Positions 1 through 8,358 of a stretch of 64,000 nt of DNA are shown here, in pieces. The notes beneath the pieces are model-generated. The model had not been told where the DNA came from. It saw nothing but the letters and a program-made list of their open reading frames with translations, and did no database searches. This DNA comes from Luteitalea sp. TBR-22. Its GTDB lineage: Bacteria; Acidobacteriota; Vicinamibacteria; Vicinamibacterales; Vicinamibacteraceae. Position numbers and translations under genes: made by a program. How positions within the stretch are numbered: position 1 is the first letter of the stretch; every line of letters starts with the position of its first letter. Location of the stretch: positions 2,254,501 to 2,318,500 of the forward strand of contig NZ_AP024452.1 of assembly GCF_016865485.1 (NCBI RefSeq). Direction: 5' to 3'.

Positions 1-1
1 C

Positions 2-211
2 GACGGCACGCCGATCCCCTTCAGGGTGCTGCTCGACGGTGCGCCGCCGGGCGCCGCACACGGCCACGACGTGGATGCCGCGGGCGACGGTGTCGTCAGT
101 GAACCCCGACTGCACCAGCTGATTCGACAGCCACAGCCCATCAGGGCGCGCCAGTTCGCGATCGAGTTCGCGCTGCCGGGCGCCCAGGTCTTCTCGTTCA
201 CATTCGGCTGA
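2..211 (+). CDS. C-terminal end of a DipZ-like thioredoxin-family protein (partial)
   Basis: The reading frame is open from the window edge and ends at 211, giving 69 residues of a longer protein. The sequence has the pattern of the C-terminal beta-sandwich that follows the thioredoxin fold in DipZ-type cytochrome c biogenesis proteins: PFRVLLDGAPPG, then AHGHDVDAAGDG, a RLHQLIRQ segment, and the closing VFSFTFG. In that family the domain is periplasmic and sits behind an AhpC/TSA-like redox domain; neither the redox domain nor the membrane part is in the window. The family call rests on recalled motif resemblance and should be read as likely. Nothing downstream is close enough to suggest an operon. 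Confidence 0.6.
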   Translation, partial: DGTPIPFRVLLDGAPPGAAHGHDVDAAGDGVVSEPRLHQLIRQPQPIRARQFAIEFALPGAQVFSFTFG

Positions 212-237
212 CGCCAGCGAGCCTCCGCAAGGCCGCC

Positions 238-259
238 GATCGATACCAAGGTGCAATGG
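238..259 (+). promoter_or_regulatory. 22-bp element shared with 1249-1270
   Basis: This stretch matches 1249-1270 at 20 of 22 positions. It contains GATCGATACC followed by GTGCAATGG. One copy lies about 180 bp before the first receiver gene and the other about 95 bp before the second. That spacing suggests a common activator or promoter element of the two response-regulator genes; this is inference. Confidence 0.45.
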
Positions 260-436
260 TGCGAGGGCCGCTCGCTCCTTAGGCTGGGCGCCGGTGGTCG
301 ACCTGTCACAACCCGCGACATCGTGGACCACGTCCGGCACGGTGGTAGCCAGAACCGGGCCGTCGCCGTGCCGTGGGCGAGGCCTCGACCTTGAGTCGTC
401 AGCGTCACACATGGTGTGGGCCGACGAGTGACCGTG

Positions 437-808
437 ATGACCCAGCCGGCGTTGGTGGCAGTGGTGGACGACGATGTGTCCGTGCGTGAGTCGTTGCCCG
501 ATCTCCTCGCAGACGCGGGGTGGCGTGTGGAAGCGTTCGCGTCGGCCGAGGCGTTCCTGGATGCGCGTGCACAGGCCCGCACGCATTGCCTGATCCTCGA
601 CATCGGCCTGCCGGGCCTGAGCGGTCCCGAGTTACACGAAGAGTTGCTGCGGCGGGGGAGCGTGGTTCCGACGGTGTTCATCTCCGCCAGGCTCGACGAC
701 CGAATCGGGCCACGGCTGATGGCCGCCGGCGCCGTCGCGGTGCTGGCCAAGCCATTCAGTGTCGCTGCGCTGGTCGACGCTGTCGCGGCGGCGCTGAGAA
801 CTCGCTGA
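437..808 (+). CDS. Single-domain response regulator (receiver only)
   Basis: A 123-residue CheY-like receiver with no output domain. The acidic triad is at D11-D13 (VVDDDVSV), the phosphoacceptor is D55 in LILDIGLPG, and the conserved lysine is K105 in LAKPF. Its nearest relatives by motif are the receivers of FixJ-type regulators, like its neighbour at 1364. I chose the ATG at 437; GTG codons at 416 and 431 are alternatives and would add only basic residues. It probably receives phosphate from the histidine kinase at 2211 or competes with the 1364 regulator. A 555-bp non-coding stretch separates it from that neighbour, so it is likely transcribed separately. Confidence 0.85.
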   Translation: MTQPALVAVVDDDVSVRESLPDLLADAGWRVEAFASAEAFLDARAQARTHCLILDIGLPGLSGPELHEELLRRGSVVPTVFISARLDDRIGPRLMAAGAVAVLAKPFSVAALVDAVAAALRTR

Positions 809-1363
809 GTGGCCGTCGGAGCCTGAGCAGGCCCACGCCGGTCGCGCGATCCCTGCGTGAACCTCATCAGTGGCGGCACATGCGTTCGTGTGTACTGACG
901 TATGTCGTGACGCGGCGGCGGGACAACGGCCCAGCGCACGTCGTCGACGGCTGCAGATCGCCGCAGGCCTGGCCTGGCGTGGAAGGACGTTGCCCGCGAG
1001 TGAGGTGTGCGGTAACCTGCCTTGCAATCACAGACCCTCGACTGCCTACCGGCGTAACGTGACCTCGACGTTGCAGCCGCCAGCGTGTGCCGTGCTGGCG
1101 TCGTATCCACCCCAGCTGCTCGGGCGACCGTGGCCGCGGCCCAGGTCGTCTCGTCCGTGGCGCACTGCCCAACGGTCGAGCGGTTCGGTCGCGAGCGTCG
1201 TGTCGTCGAGTGGTCGTGAAGAGTTCAGGGCGTGCGCGGGGACGCATCGATCGATACCTAAGTGCAATGGCGTGCGCGTGGCGCAAGGGCGCACGCTGTC
1301 GTCCGAGCGGCGCAGGCAGGTGGCATGCGCCTCCATCGTGACAACCCGTCGGGAGTGCCCTCC
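809..1363. other. Non-coding stretch between the two receiver genes
   Basis: No credible gene is visible: the open frames here are GC-rich shadows without family resemblance. The only clear structure is the element at 1249-1270, a near copy of 238-259. Confidence 0.6.
1249..1270 (+). promoter_or_regulatory. Second copy of the 22-bp element before a receiver gene
   Basis: Matches 238-259 at 20 of 22 positions; the differences fall in the centre (ACCTAAGT here, ACCAAGGT there). It lies about 95 bp before the FixJ-like gene. Likely a binding site for a shared regulator, possibly the FixJ-like protein itself. Confidence 0.45.
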
Positions 1364-2023
1364 ATGGTCGAGACTGCGGGTGTCGTGTTCGTCGTCGACG
1401 ACGATGTGTCCGTGCGCGAGTCGCTCGAGCCCCTGATTGCGGGGGCGGGGTGGCGCCCTTGCATGTTCGACTCGGCGCACGCGTTCCTGGCCACGCCTCC
1501 CTTGGACGCCCCGATGTGCCTCGTCCTGGACGTCAGCCTTCCGGACCTGGACGGGCTCGAGCTGCAGCGGCAGCTCGGCGACCGCGCCGGGATGCCCATC
1601 ATCTTCATCACCGGGCAGGCCGACGTGCCGATGACCGTGCGGGCGATGAAGGCGGGCGCCATCGAGTTCCTGACCAAGCCGTTCGACAACGACGTGCTGC
1701 TCGATGCCGTCCGCCACGCCCTGGCCACGAGCGAGACCGCGCTGATGCGGCAATCGGTGCTGCGGGCGCTGGGTCACCGCTACGCAAGCCTGACGCCTCG
1801 GGAGCGTGACGTCATGGGACTCGTGGTGGCTGGCTTGCTGAACAAGCAGGTGGCGTGGGAGCTCGGCATCAGCGAGATCACCGTGAAGGCCCACAGGGGC
1901 CAGGTCATGCGGAAGATGGAGGCGGACTCGCTGGCCGAGCTGGTCACCATGGCTGCGACGTTGAGGCTGCCCGCGCCGCGCTTTGTCAGATATTGCCGGC
2001 CGACATCGACAACTGCGCCATAG
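1364..2023 (+). CDS. FixJ/NarL-type response regulator with LuxR HTH
   Basis: 219 residues: receiver (about 1-120) and C-terminal LuxR-type helix-turn-helix (about 145-205). The receiver has VVDDDVSV, phosphoacceptor D56 in LVLDVSLPD and K105 in LTKPF; the stretch [18 protein letters not shown] is typical of FixJ relatives. The HTH shows [20 protein letters not shown] and [18 protein letters not shown] chose ATG 1364; an in-frame start at 1262 would add 34 residues lacking domain character. The histidine kinase begins 187 bp downstream on the same strand, so the two probably form a two-component pair, with the single receiver at 437 as a possible third partner. Confidence 0.9.
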   Translation: MVETAGVVFVVDDDVSVRESLEPLIAGAGWRPCMFDSAHAFLATPPLDAPMCLVLDVSLPDLDGLELQRQLGDRAGMPIIFITGQADVPMTVRAMKAGAIEFLTKPFDNDVLLDAVRHALATSETALMRQSVLRALGHRYASLTPRERDVMGLVVAGLLNKQVAWELGISEITVKAHRGQVMRKMEADSLAELVTMAATLRLPAPRFVRYCRPTSTTAP

Positions 2024-2210
2024 CGCAGCGCCGATGCAGGACGCGGTCCGCACTCGGCGGTCTCCGGGAACTGCTGATCAGCGGGCATCGCCAGCTCGTT
2101 GCCGAGGCCCGGCGAACGGCATGGCGCTGGCCGGGCGAGGATCACGGGCACGACGGCCGGCAGGCACAGGAACGCCCGGACGCCGGGTCGCGGCGGCGGC
2201 GAGTAATGGC

Positions 2211-3812
2211 ATGGACCTCACACCGGAAGTGTTGGACAAGTGGCAGCGACTCCTGGACGTCGTGGCCAAGCTGGTTGGCGTGCCCTCGGCGGTCATCACC
2301 ATGATCGAGGCGCCACTCTGCACGTGCTATCGGACGGTCGTGTCCAGCGCCTCGCCTGGCAACCCGTTCCCGATCGACCAGCTGTTTGCCCTCGATATCG
2401 GCACCTACTGCGAAGAAGTCATCAAGACGCGGGCGCCACTTCTGGTCGAGAACGCCCTGGAGGACGTTGCGTGGCTGTCCGCGCCAGAGCTCGGTGTCGG
2501 CATGGTGTCGTACCTGGGCTTCCCGGTGATCTGGCCCGACGGCCGCGTCTTCGGCACCGTGTGTGTGCTGGATAGCAAGGCCAATGCCTACGGCGACGTC
2601 CATCAGGACCTGCTGCGGCATTGTCGCGAGGTGCTCGAGGACGACCTGCGGATGCTCGCCCGCTTCGGTGAAGAGATCGACGAGCAGAAGAATCGCCTCG
2701 ACGAGCTCTTCGCACGGGTGCCGGCCGCCATTGCCATGGTGGACGGCGACTCGCGGATCGTGCGCGTCAATCCCTCGTTCACTCGGATCTTCGGTTACTC
2801 CGCGGCCGAAGCGCTCGGCCGGCGGACGAGGGACCTGATCGTTCCCGACGACCGTCAGGAAGAAGCCGAAGGGTTGTTTCACCGGCTGGCCCTGGCCGAC
2901 GAGGCATTCGAGGTGGAGACGGTCCGGACCCACAAGGACGGGACGCGGGTCTCCGTCTCGGTCGTCTGCGTGCCCATCTCCACGAACGGGACTGGCGGCG
3001 CGGGCTACATCATCTACCGGGATCTCACCGAGTCACGGCGTTTGCAGGAGGAGCAGCGACGGCACCACCAGGTGCAGCTGGAGCTGGTCCAGGCGCAGCG
3101 GGTCGCCACATTGGGGCTGTTGTCGGCCTCGATCGCGCACGAACTGAACCAGCCCCTGACCGGCATCGTCACCAACTGTGGCACCGCCGTCCGGATGCTG
3201 ACGCGCGACACGCCGCAGCTCGATGGCGCACTCGACGCCATGACGCGGACCATGCGCGACGCGACCCGTGCTGCCGATATCGTCGCCCGGGTGCGCGCCC
3301 TGTTCCGGGACCGGCACGAACCCGCCACGGACGGGATCGACCTGAACGACGCGGCCCTCGAGGTCGTCGCGCTCCTCAGATCCGACTGCGACAAGGCTCG
3401 CGTGAGGATGAACACCGCGCTGGCGGCGGGCCTGCCACCGGTGAGTGCCGACCGCGTCCAGATCCAGCAGGTGATCATGAACCTGTTGCGCAACGCCATC
3501 GAGGCGGTCAGCGACGTCCCGGATCTCCGGCGAGAGGTGCGGCTCGGCACCGCCCTCGACGCCGCCGGCTGGGTGCGCCTCAGCGTCACGGATGCCGGCT
3601 GTGGCCTGCAGCCAGGTGTGGACCTCCGGATGTACGAGCCGTTCTACAGCACCAAGGCCGACGGCATGGGGATCGGCCTGGCCTTGAGCCGATCGATCAT
3701 CGAGAAGCACGGCGGTCACCTCCGAGCCACTCCCAACGAAGGGCCGGGGACGACGTTTGCCGTCACCATCCCGTGCCTCGGTGAACCACGCCAGCCGAGC
3801 GTCATCGCGTAG
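2211..3812 (+). CDS. Cytosolic GAF-PAS sensor histidine kinase
   Basis: 533 residues from ATG 2211: GAF domain (about 5-150), short coiled linker, PAS domain (about 165-280, with VRVNPSFTRIFGYSAAEALG), HisKA with phospho-accepting H310 in SIAHELNQPLTG, and HATPase_c with N428 (NLLRNAIEAV), the G1 box from D461 (DAGCGL) and a G2 box in STKADGMGIGLALS. No transmembrane segment is visible, so it should sense an intracellular signal. The HELNQPL phosphorylation box and partner type resemble FixL-like kinases, but I see no specific haem motif. An upstream in-frame start at 1983 would overlap the regulator gene and adds an arginine-rich, domain-free stretch, so it was not used. Confidence 0.88.
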   Translation: MDLTPEVLDKWQRLLDVVAKLVGVPSAVITMIEAPLCTCYRTVVSSASPGNPFPIDQLFALDIGTYCEEVIKTRAPLLVENALEDVAWLSAPELGVGMVSYLGFPVIWPDGRVFGTVCVLDSKANAYGDVHQDLLRHCREVLEDDLRMLARFGEEIDEQKNRLDELFARVPAAIAMVDGDSRIVRVNPSFTRIFGYSAAEALGRRTRDLIVPDDRQEEAEGLFHRLALADEAFEVETVRTHKDGTRVSVSVVCVPISTNGTGGAGYIIYRDLTESRRLQEEQRRHHQVQLELVQAQRVATLGLLSASIAHELNQPLTGIVTNCGTAVRMLTRDTPQLDGALDAMTRTMRDATRAADIVARVRALFRDRHEPATDGIDLNDAALEVVALLRSDCDKARVRMNTALAAGLPPVSADRVQIQQVIMNLLRNAIEAVSDVPDLRREVRLGTALDAAGWVRLSVTDAGCGLQPGVDLRMYEPFYSTKADGMGIGLALSRSIIEKHGGHLRATPNEGPGTTFAVTIPCLGEPRQPSVIA

Positions 3813-4137
3813 AGGCACGAGTCGCGTCTCCCCTCGGCAGCCCGACGGGACTGCGGTCGCCAATCCGCTCATCGTCAGCATCGATCTCGCTTGAGTTCAG
3901 TTCACGAATGACCGCTGAGCCGCGGCCGACCACGTGACGCCCTCGCTCGTGGCGCTGACTGGGGTGGGCAGAACACGGTCTCGGTGCGCGGAGCATGATC
4001 AGCTGTGTTCGTCTGCTGTCGGGGGCGGCCGTGGGTGCGCCGGCAACCGTCCGGGGGCGGCGCCAGGCGACTGCTCACGCCAGCGCCGGTGCGTCCGGCG
4101 ATCGCCGCGAGTCAGCGCCAGGTGCCGCCTGCCTCGC
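3813..4137. other. Convergent intergenic stretch
   Basis: Lies between the ends of the histidine kinase (plus) and the 4138-4860 gene (minus). No gene, clear terminator or repeat was recognised. Confidence 0.5.
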
Positions 4138-4860
4138 CTAGGTGAACGCGATGTCGCTCAGGTCGATCGAGACGACGAGCAGCGCCTGGTCCGGACGATT
4201 GTCGGCAAGCGGCGGATACACCAGTCGCCGGGTGGGAACGACGATCCCGGCGATCGTCTCGTGACGGGAGACGTAGTGCGCGGCGGTGGTGCCGCCCATG
4301 ACGTCCACCGCGTAGTCCTGCCGTTGCAGCAGCCCCTCTCGATCGAAGTAGAAGGTCTGCTCCCGGCTGTGCGTGGCGATCGTCTCGGGAAACGTCACAC
4401 GCAGCCGCCGCCATTCCGTCCGTGCATCTTCCTGCCACGGGGCGACCTCGTCCGAGGTGACTCCGGGCCACGCGAGGACGAACGGCGTGGTCAGGTACGT
4501 CCACATCGCATAGCCGGCGAAGTAGGCCAGGTGTAGGTCGTCCCAGGGCGTCTCGAGCGTGTGCCCCGCGAACGCGGCGCGCGGGTCGCGTCGTTCCTCG
4601 ATCACGGTGCCATCGATGCGCTCGATGGCCACGCGGTCGGGCGTGAAGGCCGTGCGCAGGTCGGGCTGGCGGAACGGAGCGTGCGAGGCCCACGGGCGAC
4701 GGAGGTCGGCCGTCACGTGCACGTCATCGAGCACGCCCGGCACGCCCTTGAGGTGCCACAGCGCTCCGCCATTGACGAGGCGTGCGGTGACGCGCGAGAA
4801 CTGTCGCCAGGTGTCGAGTCCGCCGTGGGCGGCGATGGCCAGTCGTGCCAGGTCGTTCAT
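4138..4860 (-). CDS. Conserved protein of unknown function paired with an MBL-fold gene
   Basis: 240 residues, starting at the ATG at 4860 (a second ATG lies immediately upstream at 4863). I do not recognise a named domain. It has an N-terminal helical stretch (LARLAIAAHGGLDTWRQF) followed by many short beta-strand-like segments, as in LolA-like or outer-membrane-lipoprotein-sorting folds. That fold suggestion is weak. It starts 20 bp after the stop of the metallo-hydrolase gene at 4881-5855, so the two are almost certainly one operon. No signal peptide is apparent, unlike its partner. Confidence 0.55.
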   Translation of the reverse strand: MNDLARLAIAAHGGLDTWRQFSRVTARLVNGGALWHLKGVPGVLDDVHVTADLRRPWASHAPFRQPDLRTAFTPDRVAIERIDGTVIEERRDPRAAFAGHTLETPWDDLHLAYFAGYAMWTYLTTPFVLAWPGVTSDEVAPWQEDARTEWRRLRVTFPETIATHSREQTFYFDREGLLQRQDYAVDVMGGTTAAHYVSRHETIAGIVVPTRRLVYPPLADNRPDQALLVVSIDLSDIAFT

Positions 4861-4880
4861 CATGTTCTCCCTCGAGTCGG

Positions 4881-5855
4881 TCAGCAGCCCTGGTACACGA
4901 GCCCGACGAACATGGGCGATGGCACGAGGAAGCCGCCCCATGTGGCGTCGTAGCGGGCGAGCGGCCTGGCGGCGACCACCTCTTCGAGCGAGCGTCCCTG
5001 CTTCTTGAGCGCCCCGACGGCATCGCGGGCGTGCAGGAGCATGTCCCGGAACTCCCGCAGGTCGCCCCGGCTGCCAACCGGTCCGTGCCCCGGCACCACG
5101 CGCGTCCGCTCGTCGGCTGCCGCAAGGTTGGTCTCGGCTGCGGTAATGGCACCGTCGATGCTGCCGCCCGTCGAGTAGTCGATGAATGGGTAGTGACCGT
5201 TCCACCACGTATCACCCGTCACCAGGACGTTGCTGTCGATCAGGTGAACGGAGAGATCGGAGTCGGTGTGACCGGGCGGGTAGTGGCGCAGTAGCACGGC
5301 GACGCCGTTGGCATCGAGCTTGTGCAGGTCGCCGACCACGAGGCCCGGGCGCGCGGCCTCCGGTGCCGGCGGGAAGGTGTGGCGCCAGCCCTGGACATGC
5401 GTGCTGGTGGACATGTGCTGGTGTGTCCGGGCATGCCCCACGATGACCGCACCGGAGTCGTGCAGCCAGGCGTTGCCGTCGGTATGGTCGAAGTGCCAGT
5501 GCGTGTTGACGACGTGCGTGATCGGCGCCGTGCTATGGCGCTGCACCGCGGCGAGGATGCGGGCGCGCGACACCGGGAAGCCGGCATCCACGAGGATCGT
5601 CGCGTCTCGTCCCGCAACCACCGTGATGTTGCCGCCCGAGCCCTCGAGCATCACCACTCGCTCGGAGACCGGGTGCGTGACGATGTCCGCGTCGATGGCC
5701 GACCTCCGTGCCAGGCCGACGACGCCCTCGTCCTCGGCCTCGAGCTGCCGCGGTCGCAGCGCGAGCGCGCCGACCGCCCCCAGGGTCACCAGGAACCGCC
5801 GCCGCGACCCACCAACCGACGCCAGGAATGGTTCGAATCGATTCGTCTTCGTCAT
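4881..5855 (-). CDS. Tat-exported MBL-fold metallo-hydrolase
   Basis: 324 residues. The N-terminus carries a twin-arginine signal (SRRRFLVTLGAVGALAL), so the enzyme is probably exported folded with its metals. The metallo-beta-lactamase fold is shown by the HWHFDHTDGN metal-binding motif, GDTWWNGHYP and the late histidine in VVPGHGPVG. The substrate cannot be told from the sequence. I chose ATG 5855 because it places the Tat motif about 16 residues from the start; 5903 would add an unrelated basic leader. It leads an operon with 4138-4860 and is divergent from 6237. Confidence 0.85.
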   Translation of the reverse strand: MTKTNRFEPFLASVGGSRRRFLVTLGAVGALALRPRQLEAEDEGVVGLARRSAIDADIVTHPVSERVVMLEGSGGNITVVAGRDATILVDAGFPVSRARILAAVQRHSTAPITHVVNTHWHFDHTDGNAWLHDSGAVIVGHARTHQHMSTSTHVQGWRHTFPPAPEAARPGLVVGDLHKLDANGVAVLLRHYPPGHTDSDLSVHLIDSNVLVTGDTWWNGHYPFIDYSTGGSIDGAITAAETNLAAADERTRVVPGHGPVGSRGDLREFRDMLLHARDAVGALKKQGRSLEEVVAARPLARYDATWGGFLVPSPMFVGLVYQGC

Positions 5856-6236
5856 CTGGAGTCCCTCACGACGCGCGGTGCGCGTCACACGCTGAATCAG
5901 CACACCAGGGTGGTCACTCCACGACGAGTCGCCTCGTCACCAGCACCTTCGGCCTGAGACCTGCCGCTGCGTGTGCAGTTGAAGACAGCTTAGGGACCTG
6001 TGAGGCGGGCCACATCACCCGAAGGAGGGAGAGTGGACCTGTGAATGTCCACAGGGACGCGGCGGATGCGGGCGTCTCGGCGGCGCGATACGCCAGGCGA
6101 CCTGGCGGTAATGTGCCTACGCCGCTCGGAGCTCTGCGAGTGGTAGGTCACCGCTACCGGATCGAGGGATGTGCAATCGGCGACGGCGACACAACATCGG
6201 GTTCGTCAATTCCCGACATCCCGCAAGGAGAGAGCC
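5856..6236. other. Divergent promoter region with a repeated GGACCTGTGA
   Basis: The gap between divergent genes should hold both promoters. GGACCTGTGA occurs at 5994-6003 and again at 6035-6044, 41 bp apart, which may be an operator pair. An AAGGAG ribosome-binding site at 6225-6230 fixes the downstream GTG start. No clear -10/-35 pair was assigned. Confidence 0.35.
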
Positions 6237-7040
6237 GTGACGTCACTGCACCGCAACATACTGATGCCAGCCGGCTGCCTGGTGCTGGCAGCCCTCGCCG
6301 CATTCATCGCCCAGTCCATGGAGCCGCCGGCGCGAGCGCAGGTGCGGGAGGCGAGGCCTGCCGCGCCGATCGCCGGCCTGTCGAGGCAGCCCACCGCTGC
6401 CGCCCGCGCCGCGCTCCTTGATCCGGACGACACCGTGGTCCTGCTGCTCGACCACCAGACCGGCCTGTTCCAGACCGTCAAGGACGTGCCCGTGCGGGAC
6501 CTGCGCGCCAACACCGTCGCCCTGGCCAGGATCGCCGAGCTGGGCCGGATGCCGATCATCTACACGGCGTCGGAGCCGGGCGGCACCAACGGCCCGATCA
6601 TGGAGGAACTGACGGCCGTGGCGCCGAGTGCCCGCTATGTCGCGCGCAAGGGCGAAGTGAGCGCCTGGGACAACGCCGACTTCGTCAAGGCGGTCGAGGC
6701 GACCGGGCGCAAGACGCTGGTCATGGCTGGCGTGTGGACCAGCGTGTGCGTCGCCTTTCCTGCCCTGCAGGCCAAGGCTGACGGCTACAAGGTCTACGCC
6801 GTGATGGACGCCTCGGGCGATGTCAGCGACATGGCCGTCGACGCCACGCTGGCCCGGATGACGCAGGCCGGGATCGTCCCCCTCACGACCAACACGATGC
6901 TCAGCGAGACGCACCGCACCTGGAATCGTCCGGATGCCGCACAGTGGGGCGCGCTCTACGCGGAACTCGTGCCCAACTACCGCGCCGTCGCCGAGAGCTA
7001 CAGGCGGGCGCAGGAGTCCGCGAGGGACTCGAGCAAGTAG
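6237..7040 (+). CDS. Exported isochorismatase-family (cysteine) hydrolase
   Basis: 267 residues. The GTG start at 6237 is supported by AAGGAG six bases upstream. Residues 1-35 form a signal peptide (PAGCLVLAALAAFIAQSM), which is unusual because most of this family is cytosolic. The three catalytic positions are visible: Asp in VVLLLDHQTGLF, Lys in YVARKGEVSAW and the nucleophilic Cys in VWTSVCVAF. The layout is that of YcaC-type hydrolases. Substrate unknown. It is 10 bp from a porin-like gene and upstream of an exported amidohydrolase, so the three probably form a periplasmic degradation operon. Confidence 0.85.
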   Translation: MTSLHRNILMPAGCLVLAALAAFIAQSMEPPARAQVREARPAAPIAGLSRQPTAAARAALLDPDDTVVLLLDHQTGLFQTVKDVPVRDLRANTVALARIAELGRMPIIYTASEPGGTNGPIMEELTAVAPSARYVARKGEVSAWDNADFVKAVEATGRKTLVMAGVWTSVCVAFPALQAKADGYKVYAVMDASGDVSDMAVDATLARMTQAGIVPLTTNTMLSETHRTWNRPDAAQWGALYAELVPNYRAVAESYRRAQESARDSSK

Positions 7041-7050
7041 GCGGCGCTGC

Positions 7051-8346
7051 GTGACCCATGCACAGGGGGTTCGCGTCACCGGTGCTGTGGCCGGCCTGCT
7101 GGTGCTGGCCACCGGTGCGGCCGCCCAGGTGCCCATCGCCGCCGGCGAGACGGCTCCAGGGCCGTCGGTCAGGCTGGGTGGCCAGATGCGGCAGCAGTTC
7201 GAGCGATTCGCCAACGAGGAGTGGGGCGCCGAGCCCCCAGATCACGACGGTTACTGGCTGCAGCGCTACATGTGGCGCCTCGACGCGCGCATCTGGCGCC
7301 GGGTGCGACTGTACGGCGAGCTGAAGAGCGGGATCGAGATCGGGCGTGCGGGAGGCCCGCGCCCCCCGGACGAAGATCAGCTCGACCTTCATCAGGCGTT
7401 CGTGGAGGTCTCGCGTGGTTCGGTCGCGTGGCGCATCGGTCGCCAGGAGCTGGCCTTCGGTTCGCAGCGCCTCGTCAGCGCACGTGAAGGACCCAACGTG
7501 CGGCAGACGTTCGACGCGGCCAGCATCATCGTGACGCGACACGGATGGCGCCTCGACGCGTTCGGTGGCCGCTATGTCGGCACCGCGCCGGGCGTGTTCG
7601 ACGACGCATCCGACACAGGACGGTCGTTGTGGGGGCTCTACGCGGTCAGATACGACGACCGGAGGCAGCGAGGCGTGGACCTGTACTACCTCGGGTACCG
7701 GCGGGCCGCCGCGACTTTCGATCAAGGGAGCGGCCGCGAACTGCGGCACTCGGTGGGCGCCCGCGCGTGGGGCAGTCGGGGGGCGCTCGACTACAACGTG
7801 GAGGGGGTGGTCCAGGCGGGGAGATTCGCGCGTGCCGACATCCGGGCCTGGACCCTGGCGTCGGATGTCGGGTACCGCCTCGACACGTCGCCCGGATGGG
7901 TGAGGGTCGGGATGCGAACCGACGTGACCAGCGGCGATCGCGATCGCGACGACGACCGCCTCGGGACATTCAACCCGCTGTTTCCGAAGGGCGCGTACTT
8001 CGGGCTGATCGCCTCCGCCGGTCCGTCCAATCACAGTGACCTGCATCCACAGGTGTCGATCACGCTCCGCCGCACCGTCATCGTCACGGCGAGCTGGCTG
8101 ATGTTCTGGCGACGGCAGGTCGACGACGGGATCTATGACCTGGCGGGCAACGTGTTGCGCTCCGGTGAAGGCACCCGTTCGCGGTTCGTCGGGCATTCGC
8201 CGGGCATCGAAGCGGAATGGCAGGTCACCAGGCGGCTGTCACTGACCGGTGACGCATCGCTGTTCACCGCCGGCCCGTTCATCCGCGAGTCCGGCCCGGG
8301 TCGCACCACCCGCTTCGTCGCGGCGTGGGCCACGTACCGATTCTGA
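7051..8346 (+). CDS. Alginate-export-type outer membrane beta-barrel (porin)
   Basis: 431 residues from GTG 7051, with a signal peptide ending near TGAAAQ. The remainder is a run of alternating amphipathic strands ending in an aromatic C-terminal TYRF, as expected of an outer membrane barrel. Segments such as GYWLQRYMWRLDARIWRRVRLYGELK and VAWRIGRQELAFGSQRLV (read in parts) match the alginate_exp pattern. In soil bacteria this family often acts as a porin for small organic compounds. It lies between the exported hydrolase (10 bp upstream) and the amidohydrolase (12 bp downstream). Confidence 0.78.
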   Translation: MTHAQGVRVTGAVAGLLVLATGAAAQVPIAAGETAPGPSVRLGGQMRQQFERFANEEWGAEPPDHDGYWLQRYMWRLDARIWRRVRLYGELKSGIEIGRAGGPRPPDEDQLDLHQAFVEVSRGSVAWRIGRQELAFGSQRLVSAREGPNVRQTFDAASIIVTRHGWRLDAFGGRYVGTAPGVFDDASDTGRSLWGLYAVRYDDRRQRGVDLYYLGYRRAAATFDQGSGRELRHSVGARAWGSRGALDYNVEGVVQAGRFARADIRAWTLASDVGYRLDTSPGWVRVGMRTDVTSGDRDRDDDRLGTFNPLFPKGAYFGLIASAGPSNHSDLHPQVSITLRRTVIVTASWLMFWRRQVDDGIYDLAGNVLRSGEGTRSRFVGHSPGIEAEWQVTRRLSLTGDASLFTAGPFIRESGPGRTTRFVAAWATYRF

Positions 8347-8358
8347 TTGGAGGCAGGC

